A DNA stretch of 64,000 nt from Struthio camelus (Eukaryota; Chordata; Aves; Struthioniformes; Struthionidae). Below the pieces are notes generated by a model. The model did not search any database, was not told the DNA's origin, and saw nothing but the letters and a program-made list of their open reading frames with translations. The position numbers and the translations under genes were made by a program. The DNA is taken from assembly GCF_040807025.1 (NCBI RefSeq), contig NC_090968.1, positions 1,302,001-1,366,000 of the forward strand, read 5' to 3'. Position 1 is the first letter of the stretch. Each line of letters begins with the position of its first letter. Of the stretch, positions 1-23,419 are shown in pieces.

Positions 1-80
1 AGGACCCTGCTTGAGCAGGGAGGTTGGACTAGATGATCTCCAGAGGTCCCATCCAACCTAAACGATTCTGTGATTCTGTG
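1..80 (+). repeat. CR1 LINE, 3' end fragment
   Basis: The sequence matches the conserved 3' end of chicken-repeat-1 retrotransposons: the 'ggactagatgatctccagag' block, then 'tccaacct', then two ATTCTGTG units at about 65-80. CR1 elements are usually 5'-truncated; this copy is cut by the window edge, so its full length is unknown. It lies in the CNNM4 intron in the same orientation as the gene. It is the clearest sign that the host is a bird or another sauropsid. Confidence 0.93.
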
Positions 81-8578
<8,498 letters not shown>

Positions 8579-10808
8579 CCCCGGCCCCGCCGGGGACGCG
8601 CTCGGAGGACGCTCTGGACCAAGGTGAGGGACGTGGAAGGGGCGCCGCCGCACGCACGCCCCCGTAGCTTTTCTCTTTAGGGACCCTTCCCTGTACGAAA
8701 CGCTCCGCATCTGGCGGGGGAGCAGGCTGGAAGCGACGGAGCGGATACGGGTCCGTGGCGTAGCGCCACACTAACACGCAAAGGGAATTCCCCGCCCCGC
8801 CGTGGGTAACGGAGCCGTGGGGTGCCGGGACCCGCCGGGGCAAGGCTCTGCCCGGGTGCGGATGGAGGGATCTGCGGCACAGTTAAAAAGGGAGCCCGGT
8901 TTTGCTGCTGTTTTGAAACTGGCTTTCTATTTAAACGAATCCCGATGGAGACGGAGGGCTGCACTCCGCTACAGGCGCACGTGGAGGGCGACGACCCGCT
9001 TCGTGCGGCCCAGCGCCTTCATCTGGCTTTGGGTTCTTCCCCCCGGCCGTCCCGCTGGGACGCCAAGGACCACGGCAGCGCAGCCAGGGAGGAGGCAGCG
9101 CGCTCGGCCAGGCCGTGGCCGCCGCTCGTTTAGCTCAGGGAGCCTCAAATTCTTGCATGTCACTTCTCTCCGGTCATCCTGACCCGGCGGCCGGTCCTTA
9201 GCCGCCAGCTCCATGGAGATCTCCACATCTGCAGCCCCTCAGGGATGAGCCCGGCGCGGATCCCGCTCTCGCTGGCGGGCAGCTCAACGGTTTTGGGTGC
9301 CGCAGGCCCGCGGAGGTAGAACGGCGCTGGGAGCTGGCTGCGACCGGACCCTTTGGGAACGACTTTCGGCAACGCGAGGGCTGGCTTGGGCTCTGCGGCG
9401 TGACGGCAGCGTTTCCCGCGTCGGCTCGTGGAGACACCTGAGCTCGTTGTGCTCTCGTTCCTCTCCCGGAAATCCGGACCGCTCCTGTCGTCCCGTCGCT
9501 CCGGCCTGTGCTCGTGGGGAGAGGCTCGTGCTTGTGCCACCTTCTTGCCGTGTCCTTTCCTGTCCCGCTGGCCCGGGGCTCCAGGGAACGCCGCTGTGGC
9601 GTGCTGCCCTTTGGATGCATCGGGGCCACTCGGCTTGCGGTTCCCGGAGCGCGGAGCATCCTCGAGGCGGCCAGCTGTGGAGGGCGCAGCTGTGCTGATG
9701 GGGCAAGTCGGATGAATCCGAGGAATCCTTGCTGGTGCCAAGTTTTCCTGCCGGGATGCTAAGCCGCCGCGCCGCGCGGAGGAGCCTCCGGCGCCATCGC
9801 CGCCGGGATGAGGCGGGCTGCAGCCGAGCTGGCCCTTCTCAGAGACGTGACCCTCTGCAACATCCCGGCTCTGCTTCGACTCCGCTTTCCGTGCCGTCCC
9901 ACCGCAAGAAAAGACCACGGCGGCATTGCCCGCTGTCTGCCCGCGGTGCTGGAAGGCCCTCGGCCGTCGGGGAGGCAATGGTGGCGCCCCGGGTCGCTTC
10001 CCCCGCCGCCCACCCTGGCACCCGGACGGCCCCGGGCATCTCGGCGGCCTCCTCGCCGCACCCATCAGCGTCACGAGCGCGTCGGAGGTTTGCCCCTGCG
10101 GGAGAACAGCCGGGGAGCAAGAAGGGGCCGTTGTCGCTTCGCTGCTTTCCGACGAAGCCCGAATCCGCCCCGTGCGCTCGTCTCGGGGCGGAATAACCCC
10201 CGGCGGGAGCTCCGAGCGCCCGGCGAGGCGGATACCAGCGGATACCGGCCTGACTTCGGCGCCTTTCCCGCCCTCGGAGGCAGAAGAGACGGGAATCGTG
10301 CCGGAGCCGGCGGCGGCGGGGGGGTGCGGCGGGGGGGCCAGGTTTGCCCGGCCCGGCAGGGCCGTCTCAGGGAGTGCTGGCCGGGGGGCGGTGGGCGCAG
10401 ATCCCCCCCTGGAAGGAGGGGGAAACGCCGGGATCGCTCCGGAGGAGGATGCCGCGCCGAGAGCGGAGCCCCCCCGGCCTCGCCGCGGCGCCCGCGCGCT
10501 GGCGCCAAGCTAGTGACCAAAGTTGTACGGGGCAGGGGGGAGCGAGGGGGCCCCGTCGCCGGCCCCCCGGCCCCGGCTCCGGCGCCTTCCTCCCCGACCT
10601 TCCTCGTCCTCCGGCGCCCGTTCGCGGCCTCGTGGCTGGAGGTCGAGCCCCCGCCGAGGGGGTGCCCCCCCCCCCCACCAACCACCACCAAAGCACAAGG
10701 TCCCGGGGTGACTCTGTAAGTTATTGGGAGAAGGTTTAATTATTTTTGTTAATCGTGTCTTCGACTATCAGGTCCTAGAGCCTCGGCGGGGGAGATGCTA
10801 GAAATAAT

Positions 10809-10814
10809 AATAAA
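10809..10814 (+). terminator. Candidate CNNM4 poly(A) signal
   Basis: This is a canonical AATAAA hexamer inside a run of AAT triplets, 2.2 kb after the CNNM4 stop, with T-rich sequence about 20 bases downstream. It is the first canonical signal after the stop codon. A second AATAAA at 11071-11076 could serve as a distal site. Confidence 0.5.
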
Positions 10815-11070
10815 CCCACGATGGAAAAGCCCTTCCTTTTTATTAAATCTTCTTTCTATGCAAAGCGGGAGCGGGGCCGGCCGCGGGCCCCGGGGGGCAG
10901 CCGAGGTAGCCGATAACTCATATTTATTTTGCGTCAGGTTTGGTGTGTTTTGGGGGCGGCGGAGGCCGCGGTGGCGGGGCTCTCCCCGGCGAGGCGGCGG
11001 CGGTTGGGCCCCCAACCATGATCTTTGCTCAACCAACTATGGATTTTTTTTTCTTTTTTTCCAACGGGTT

Positions 11071-11076
11071 AATAAA
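11071..11076 (+). terminator. Candidate distal poly(A) signal
   Basis: A canonical AATAAA follows a T-rich stretch and is followed by AT-rich sequence, just before the CpG island. It could mark the distal end of CNNM4 transcripts. Confidence 0.35.
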
Positions 11077-11159
11077 AATCTATATCTGTATCTCAGCTTT
11101 CTCAGTGCTTCGGCGACCCCCGCCCCGGCCTGTTTCCGCCGTGGCGGCGCGGCTCCTTT

Positions 11160-12150
11160 AAATCTTCCTCCTCCTCCTCCTCCTCCTCCTCCTCCCGCCT
11201 CCCCGGTGTTGTTTACAGCGCGGCGTAACCCCGCCGCGCTCAGGTAGGAGGGTGGCAGCTGCTGATTGGCCGCGGGTTGCGTCTCGAGGGGGGCTGATTG
11301 GCCGCGGGGCGCGGGGCGTGGCGGCCGCCGATTGGTTCAGGAGCGTGAGGCGGGGAGGTCACCGATTGGCGGTAGGGCGGAACGGCGGCGGAGGGGGCGG
11401 GGAGAGGGCGGAGCGAGGGCGGCCGCCGATTGGCCGCGGGGCGGAAGGGCGGCGGGGCGGTGGCGGCCGCCGATTGGCCGCGGGGCGGCCGGGGGGAGGG
11501 GCGGGGTGGTGCCGGCGGGCGTCAGGCAGCGCCTGAGGGGAGTTCGCGCGGCCGCCGCGCCCCGTGTGGCCGCGCTTCTCCCTTCGGCGGGGCTGAAGGC
11601 GGCGCTCGGCCCTTCCCGCCAGCTCCTCTCTCGGGCGCAGCTCAGCGCCGCGGTCAGCGTAGAGCTCGGGTTGGACCGGGCAAACGCCCGAGGGTGCTGG
11701 GCCGCCCCGCGGGGGCGGCGCGGGGCTCGGCGGCCGCCCGTGCTGTCCCGGGCCGCGGCTGCCTTCGCGGTGCTGCTCTCCCGCCCCGCCTTGGGCGGCG
11801 CCCGCATCCTCGCCGTCTTCTGCCTCCGCGCCGGCTTAACAGCCGCCGCGTTTTCTCCGCTGCAGGCAAAACCGAGCTGTCCCGAGGGGAAGAAGAGAGC
11901 CGGAGCCCGGGTGCGTAGCCGCGGCTCTGTCCCGCCTGCTCGGAGCCCCCAGCTGCTCCCTGGGGGAAGAAGCCGGCAGCTGCGGTGCGAGCTGAGGGCC
12001 GGGAGCGTGGCCGCGGCCTCCCCTGCCCGCCCGGGCTTTGGCAGCAGGCCTGAGCGCAGCTTGGAAGGCTTTGCAAGAGGGTCCCGGCTCGTGCAGCCCG
12101 GGCCCAGCTGGCTGAAGGAAGGGAAGAGGAGCTGGGAGCAGCCCAGCACC
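11160..12150. promoter_or_regulatory. CpG island with six-copy inverted CCAAT (NF-Y) array
   Basis: GATTGG, the reverse of the CCAAT box, occurs at 11264, 11296, 11330, 11364, 11428 and 11472. Spacings are 32, 34, 34, 64 and 44 bp, and several copies share the flank gccgcgggg. GC boxes (ggggcgg) lie between them. Such a layout is typical of a strong NF-Y/Sp1 promoter. An acceptor-like site (ctccgctgcag, ending near 11866) and a plus-strand open frame of 385 codons from 11266 lie inside, but the frame has no protein-like composition. In mammals CNNM3 starts about here; nothing resembling CNNM3 is seen. The island may drive a non-coding RNA or be a leftover promoter. Confidence 0.65.
11167..11195 (+). 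repeat. (CCT)n microsatellite
   Basis: About ten perfect CCT units lie at the upstream edge of the CpG island. On the minus strand this is a purine-only AGG run, which can form triplex or G-quadruplex structure and is common beside vertebrate promoters. Confidence 0.85.
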
Positions 12151-13105
12151 AGGGTGATGCGTAGACAGCGCTGCCCGGGTTTGGGCAGCCATGGAGCAGC
12201 TGTCCGAAACAGTTACAAGCACGCGCTGGCACAGCACGCTCCCAGAGAGGGGTCACAGCGCCCCAGCCACGCTCACCCTGGGCCCTGCGGGCTTTCCTGG
12301 TTGAATGAAACAGTATTATTTGCTCCGTTCCTAAATTCTTCTTTGAAGAAAGTAAAACCTGCTGCAGGGGTGGGGGTCTGTACCTCCCCGCTGGCAGCTG
12401 TCTCATCTAAAAGCCCAGCGTAGTGAAGGAGCTGTAACACTCACACCCTGCAGGTACCCAGTGCAGGGCCTGCCCCTGCCTGTGCTTGTGCTGGGGGTGG
12501 AATGGGGCATGCGCCTCCTCCCCGAGACTCCCCCCCAGGCCATGGTCCCCACTAGTCCCAAATCTTTTATAGTGGTTCCTGCCTGGCTGCCACATTGCCA
12601 GGCACCCAAAATATGGCTGGCCTGCTTACAGCCATCCCGCCAGCCCTGGTCTCGGCTCTGCCCACAGCATGGCGCTAACCCAATTTGCAGGGCTGGCTTG
12701 AGGCAGAGGGAAAGGGAGGCGGTAGAGGAACAATGTTAATCCCTGGACTGGGATTAACCTGCAGGGTGGCACCGCAGGGCCTCCTCCAGCATCGATCCCC
12801 TCCCCGCAGCACCAGGAGCCCATCACCAGCTCCAGCGCCTCGGGGCAGAAGTGCCAGTAGAGTCAGCGCTGGCTCTGAGCGGCCACGTGCTGCACCAGGC
12901 ACAGGGGACAGAGAGGCAGACACAAGGTTCGAGGTGCTGGGGACTTGTTTTGCGGCAGTGCCGGGGTCCTGTGTGACCCAATGCCCCACGGCACAGCGGC
13001 ACCGGCTGTCCCAGGCGTGGTGGCACCAGGCACCCCCACGGCGTGCAGCGCCCAGCGTCCTGCAGCACGGCGGCTCTGGGTTTTGCAGCTGCGGTGGCAC
13101 CCCCG
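12151..13105 (-). other. ANKRD39 3' flank and probable 3' UTR
   Basis: This non-coding DNA lies downstream of the ANKRD39 stop, read on the minus strand. No canonical AATAAA is seen. The best minus-strand candidate is the variant TATAAA at 12566-12571, about 535 bp past the stop. A perfect inverted repeat lies at 12735-12758. Confidence 0.4.
12735..12758. repeat. Perfect 9-bp inverted repeat with paired TAATCC sites
   Basis: The left arm gttaatccc (12735-12743) and right arm gggattaac (12750-12758) are exact reverse complements around a 6-base loop. Each arm contains TAATCC/GGATTA, the core recognised by K50 homeodomains such as OTX, CRX and PITX. It lies in the likely ANKRD39 3' UTR or flank, so it could be an RNA hairpin or a paired DNA site. 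Confidence 0.7.
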
Positions 13106-14072
13106 TCACGTGTCCAGCAGGTCCTGGAGCCCGGGCTCGGCCACGTCGCAGGGCCGGCGACCCTTGGCGTCGCGGGCGCTCGCCAGCGCCGGGCTGTGCT
13201 GCAGCAGCAGGGCGCAGAGGTCGCGGTGGCCGCGCTCGGCCGCCTGCGGGCGACGCGGGGCGTCAGCTCCGGCGGGCCCCCCCACCCCGGCGTCGCCGCG
13301 GGGCGTCCCCGGCCCCGCCACCCACCTTGTGCAGGCTGGTGCGGCCGTCGTCGTCGGCGATGGCGGGGTCGGCGCCGTGGGCCAGCAGCAGCCGGGCCAC
13401 GGCGAGGTGGCCGCAGTAGCTGGCGCGGTGCAGGGCCGTGGCGCCGCCGGGCGTGCGGGCGTTGCAGCGGGCTCCGCGCTGCAGCAGCAGCCGGCAGACG
13501 CCCAGGTGCCCGTTGCGGCTGGCGTAATGCTGGGGGGGGAGAAGAGGAGGACGCGTGGGCAGGGGGCCCGCGGTGGCACCTGCCCCGCCGTCCCCCCTTC
13601 CCCACCCCGGACCTCCCCCCCGCCCCGTACCAATGCCGTGTACCCCGCCAGGTCGGGCTCGCTGGGCTCCCCGCGCCTCTCCAGCAGCTGCAGCACCCGG
13701 GGCTCGTCCCCGTCCCGCGCCGCCGACCAGATCCCTGCGGGCGTCGGGACACCAGGTGAGGGCCGTGCCGGACCCCCCCCCCCGGTGCCATTGCCGTACC
13801 CCTGCCCTCGTTTGCCCCCCTGTCCATGCCCATACCCCCTGCCCCTACCCCACCACCCTCCTGACCCGCCCCATCACACCCCTGCCCCAGCCATACTGTG
13901 CCTCTACCCCTGCCGTGCCCCTGCCCTGCTGCTACCCGGGCCTGGCCCCCCCCCCCCGCTCCGCACCCCGCTCGAAGTCCATCTCCACCAGGCTCTGGTG
14001 GACGCTGGGCACCGCCACCCGCGGCGGGCAGCACGGCCCGCCGGCCGGCCGGCCCGCCCCCGCCCCCGCCAT
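13106..14072 (-). CDS. ANKRD39: ANKRD39 ankyrin repeat domain protein, complete
   Basis: Four minus-strand exons, 13967-14072, 13631-13734, 13326-13529 and 13106-13243, join in phase to 183 residues, the same length I recall for human ANKRD39. The start (ATG at 14072) gives a short Gly/Ala/Pro leader, then GGPCC and the family signature VEMDFERG. Ankyrin repeats follow: [40 protein letters not shown] and [20 protein letters not shown], then a degenerate last repeat ending DLLDT. There is no signal peptide or membrane segment, so an intracellular binding role is expected; its molecular function is poorly known. The gene is compact, with introns of 82 to 232 bp. Mammalian ANKRD23, normally the neighbour on this side, is absent. 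Confidence 0.96.
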
Positions 14073-14232
14073 GCCGGGGCCGAGCCGAGCCGGGGGGGGG
14101 GGGGGGGGGGAGGCGGAGGGGGCCGAGCCGAGCTGAGCCACACGCGCACGGCGCAGGCGCTCTGCCGCCGGCCCCGCCCCCGCCGCGGCCCCGCCCCCGC
14201 CGCGGCCCCGCCCCCGCCCCCGCCGCGCTCGG
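14073..14232 (-). promoter_or_regulatory. ANKRD39 promoter with tandem GC boxes
   Basis: This region lies directly upstream of the ANKRD39 start. It holds a run of about 18 G at 14093-14110, an NRF1-like site (gcgcaggcgc, 14151-14160) and a tandem 17-bp unit containing ccccgcccc repeated about three times at 14170-14230. These match a TATA-less Sp1/NRF1-type housekeeping promoter. Confidence 0.65.
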
Positions 14233-14893
14233 CGCTGCCCCGAGCTGCGGGAGGAGGTGCCCGGTCCCGCCCCTCCTTGGGGGACCCAGGCGTCCGGGCC
14301 CCCCCCCTTCCCCCGTGCCGGGCGGGGGGGGCCTCGCTGGCAGGTTTCCCCCCGTGTGTTCCCCGTCCCCCCCCCCGCTCCCCACCTCAGCACCAGCTCC
14401 GCTGCCTTCCCACGGCCCCGGCCCCGCTCCCAGGCCCCCGCGCCTGGGAAAGCCGGGCGCCACTTCCGCCCCTGCCGAGGTCTCGCCGCGGCCTGGCCTT
14501 GTCCCCCGGCCTGGGACACTGGGGCCCTCCCCGGGGACCTCAGACTGCCCCTCCCCCCCAGCCTCAGCCTAGCGCGGCGGGGACCCAGGCGTCCAGGGCG
14601 GGCGGCAGGCGCCGAGCCAGGCCTTGGCAGCCCGCAGGCTCCCCGGGGGGGCGCCCGGGGCCCTCCCCACCCTGGGAACAGCGCTGCGATGCCCTTTTAT
14701 AGCCCAGCCCGCCTGGGCCTTTTTTCCATGAGCTCAGCTGGGCCGATGCGGGGAGGGGGAATGGACAGATGGATGCGGCCGCACGAACGGACGCCGGCCC
14801 AGAAACCCTCCCCGGATGCCCCACGGGATGCCCCTCAACCAGCACCGCACACATCCCCCAGCGTCGTTTGGGTTTTTTTTTTTTTTCCTCCTT
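14233..14893. other. Intergenic spacer between ANKRD39 and SEMA4C
   Basis: This is a GC-rich, C-tract-rich spacer between the ANKRD39 promoter and the SEMA4C 3' end. Open frames here are shadows of the compositional bias. Nothing else is recognised. Confidence 0.6.
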
Positions 14894-14899
14894 TTTATT
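14894..14899 (-). terminator. SEMA4C poly(A) signal
   Basis: TTTATT on the plus strand reads AATAAA on the minus strand, about 420 bp downstream of the SEMA4C stop and followed by T-rich plus-strand sequence. Other AT-rich AATAAA-like words lie at 14930-14960. Confidence 0.65.
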
Positions 14900-15315
14900 A
14901 TTAATATAAAAATCCTCAAGTATTTACAGCAAATAAATATATTTCAGTAACAAATAAATTACACTGGGGGGGTTATACAAAAGGGGCCGGTGGGTGGCGT
15001 GCAGGGGACGGGGGGGACACAGGGGTGGCAGGCAGGGCAGGAGGGAAGGGGTATTTACAGCCCCGCGCTCCCCGCCTCGGTCCCCTCGAGGCGGCAGCCG
15101 GGCGTTTTGTAAAAAACCAAGAGTCCTCGGGCTGTGAAAAAAAACCAAAAACGTCCACGGCGCAGTCCTCCCGAGAAGCCAGCGGGACGCGGCGCCCGTA
15201 CCGGGGCCGGCCGCGGGACCCAAAGCGGGTACCCGGGGCTGCTGCGGGACCCGAGGCGGCGGCAGTGGCGGCGGGTGCCCTGAGGTAGCGGCTGCGACGG
15301 GTGCCGGCGGCGGGC

Positions 15316-20885
<5,570 letters not shown>

Positions 20886-20903
20886 GGCGCAGCGGGGGGC
20901 GGC

Positions 20904-22679
20904 CTGCCGGGGGGAGGCCCGGCTCCGGTTAGGGTGCCGGGGCATCGAGCGGGCGGGAGACGGCGTCACGCGGGCGGCGCGGGGACAAGGCGGGCATTGA
21001 GGCCCCGGCGTCACGAGGCCGGGGGCGGGTGTTGGGGGGGATGACCGTGCTGGGAACCGCGGAGGACCCAGGCGTCCCCCCCTAACCCCGGGGGCTCACC
21101 CTGCCCAGCGGGGGGACGTCGGGCTCCCCGCACCGGCACCCGAGGCGGTGGTTGGGTGGGGGGTGCCAAGGCGGGTGCTGCCCCCGGCCCGCACTCCCGC
21201 TCCAACCGCTTCCTGCCCCGCTGAGTCGAGGCAGGGGGCCGGGATGGGCAGAGGAGGAGGAGGAGGAGGAAACGGGCCCTTCCTCTTCCCACCCGCTTCC
21301 CAGGCGTCCCCTCGGGACGGGCTCCACCTCGTCCCCCGCATCCTCTTCCTGGCCGGGAGCTGGGAAACCCCCCTCCGGCTCTGCCCGGCCGCCTGGATCC
21401 CTGCTTTGCCTTTGGGGGAAGGGGGCAAAGCACCCAATAAAGGGTCTCCCTGGCACCCCGCGGCCCCCACCTCGTGCCGCCGGGCAGGATGTGGCCGGGT
21501 GGGGATGGCCCGGGGGCGAGCGGGCGGCCGGGAATTGTTCTGCCCGAAGGGAAGCAGGAAACGGGCTGCTCCCGGGGGAGCCTTCGCGGCCAGCAGGGGA
21601 AGGATTTCCGGATGGGCTGGAGGAGGGGGACGGAAACTGGCCCGCGGGCGTGGGAACCAAGCCCCCCCCCGCCACTCAGTGCGGGCACCGGGGCCGCGCC
21701 GGGCAGGGGGGCGGCTTGGCACTGCATGGGCCACGGCCGGGGTGCTGCGGGCACAGCCCTGTGCCACGGCCAGGGTGCCAAAAGCATGGTCAGGGTGTCT
21801 CGGGCACAATGTTAGTGTGACAGGCACAGCCAGGGTGTCCCGGGCACAGCCAGGGTGCCATGGGCATGCCTAGGGGGCCAAAAGCATGGCCAGGGTGTCT
21901 CGGGCACAATGTTAGTGTGACAGGTACAGCCAGGGTGTCCCGGGTATGGCCAGGGTGCCATGGGCACGGCTGGGGTGCCAAAAGCACGGCCGGGGTGCCA
22001 CGGGCACTGCTGGGGTGCCAGAAGCGTGGCCGGGGTGCCATAGGTACAGCGTTAGCGTGACAGGCACGGCCAGGGTGTCCCGGGTACGGCCAGGGTGCCA
22101 TGGGCACGGCCGGGGTGCCAAAAGCACGGCCGGGGTGCCCTGGGCACGGCCAGGGTGCCAAAAGCACGGCTGGGGCGCCCCGGGCCGGGCGGAGGTGCCC
22201 CGGGTGCCCAGCCCGGGGGCAGCGTCCCCCGGCCCCACGGCGATGCTGGGGTGTCCGGCTGCCCGGGGCGGGGGGACCGCGGTGATGCCGGGGTGCCGCG
22301 CCGGAGCGGGGGGGGTCCGTGGGGTGCCCCCCCCACCGCGAGACGCTCCCACGCCGGCCCCGCTGCGGAAGGAGGGGGGGGGCACCCCCCGCCGGACACC
22401 CCACTGCCCGGTACCGGAGCGGGGACGGAGCCCCCGGTGCTGGAGGGGGCCGGCACCGACGTGGGGGGGGGGGGTCGGTACCGACGCAGCGAGGCTGGCG
22501 AAGGGGGGGGGGGTGAAGCGATAGCGGCGGGGGCCGCGGCGCAGCCTTTCCCCCCCCCCCCCCCCCGCCCCGGTTACCGGGAGGAACAAAGCGCCTCCCC
22601 CCGCCTCCCCCCGCCCCCGCGGCTCCGCCACAACAATACCGGGGCGGGGCGGGGCGGGCGCGCGTGGCGCCGCACTCAC
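20904..22679 (-). other. SEMA4C first intron (5' UTR intron)
   Basis: The acceptor (ccggcag on the minus strand) at 20904 lies 18 bases before the start codon, and a good donor (GAG/GTGAGT, minus strand) follows the non-coding exon at 22680. The intron is GC-rich and carries a 20-bp minisatellite at 21716-22200 and long C/G homopolymers near 22460-22566. Confidence 0.65.
21716..22200. repeat. 20-bp minisatellite in SEMA4C intron 1
   Basis: Units of 20 bp such as cagggtgccatgggcacggc, cggggtgccaaaagcacggc and cagggtgtcccgggcacagc are joined head to tail. A 40-bp compound unit carries 'aatgttagtgtgacagg' in place of one core; its 'gttag' word recurs at 21811, 21911 and 22051, that is 100 and 140 bp apart, both multiples of 20. 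Unit types therefore alternate in a higher-order pattern. Confidence 0.9.
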
Positions 22680-22840
22680 CTCGCGCCGCCGCCGCCGCCG
22701 GGGCCGGGGCCGCTGGGGCCGGGCCGGGCCGGGCCGGGCTGGCTGCGGGCCGGGCTCGGTGCCGCCGGGGCCGGGGCTGCGCGTCGCTCCGCGCCCGCCG
22801 CCCCTCGCTACCGCCCCGTGACGTCAGCCCGGGGGCGGGG
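22680..22840 (-). promoter_or_regulatory. SEMA4C promoter and probable non-coding first exon
   Basis: On the minus strand a Gly-codon-like GGC-rich leader ends at a strong donor at 22680, matching the non-coding first exon known in mammalian SEMA4C. Upstream at 22819-22826 is a perfect palindromic CRE (TGACGTCA), followed by a GC box near 22830. The exact start site cannot be read from sequence. Confidence 0.65.
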
Positions 22841-22845
22841 CCTCG

Positions 22846-23246
22846 GCTCGGCCCGGCTCGGCTCGGCCCGGCTCGGCTCGGCCCGGCTCGGCTTAGTCCA
22901 GCTCAGCTCGATTCAGCTTGGTTCAGCCCAGCTCCGCTCCGTTTGGCTCGGCTTGGCTCAGCCTGGCTTGATTTGGCTCGGCTTGGCCCAGCTCGGCTCA
23001 GTTTAGCTCAGCTCAGTCTGGCTCGGGTCGGATTTAATTTGGTTTGGCTTGACGTGGCTTGGCTGAGCTCAGTTCGGCTCGGGTCAGCCTGGCTCGGCTG
23101 GGCTCAGCTCGGCTCAGCCTGACTCCCCTTGTGTTGGCCCAGCTCAGTTCAGCTCAGCTCGGTTTGGCTCAGCTCAACCCAGCTCAGCTCGGCTCAGCTC
23201 AATTCAGCTCGGCTCGACAGGTCTCAGCTCGGCTCAGCCCCCCTCG
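22846..23246. repeat. Pentameric GGCTC/AGCTC satellite
   Basis: About 400 bp are built from 5-bp units: ggctc, agctc, ggctt, ggccc, agttc and similar. Homogeneity is highest next to the SEMA4C promoter (perfect cggct repeats at 22850-22890) and decays away from it. It fills the spacer between the SEMA4C promoter and the FAM178B 3' end. Apparent proteins such as repeated LGSARLGSAR are artefacts. Confidence 0.92.
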
Positions 23247-23334
23247 GCGCCCCTTCCCGGCAGGGGTGACGCCCAGGGGCAGCCGGGGGCGCAGCGGGAG
23301 GTGCGGGCGATCCCGGGAACGAGGAGGTGGGGTG

Positions 23335-23340
23335 TTTATT
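23335..23340 (-). terminator. FAM178B poly(A) signal
   Basis: TTTATT on the plus strand is AATAAA on the minus strand, about 80 bases after the proposed FAM178B stop codon. Its closeness supports the chosen last exon. Confidence 0.75.
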
Positions 23341-23419
23341 GGGGGGTGGGTGCCCGGGGGGTGCCACGCGGGGTGGGCGCTGGCGGGGCTGCGCTCGGCT
23401 CCTCCGGACCCCGGCACGG

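Larger units (their letters stand above)
8579..11110 (+). other. CNNM4 3' UTR and downstream flank
   Basis: No coding sequence follows the CNNM4 stop. The first canonical AATAAA on the plus strand is at 10809-10814, in an AT-rich pocket, and a second is at 11071-11076, so the 3' UTR may run about 2.2-2.5 kb. The part from about 9760 to 10700 is very GC-rich and holds overlapping open frames on both strands that look like chance. Confidence 0.5.

Noticed and set aside
11266-12423. Plus-strand open frame of 385 codons across the orphan CpG island
   Set aside because: It is long, but composition follows the GC bias, there is no recognised domain, and a long antisense frame (270 codons) overlaps it. 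Kept as a CpG island only.
12823-14463. Minus-strand frame of 546 codons over ANKRD39
   Set aside because: It is a stop-free frame mixing ANKRD39 exon sequence out of phase with introns; the four-exon 183-residue model explains the locus.
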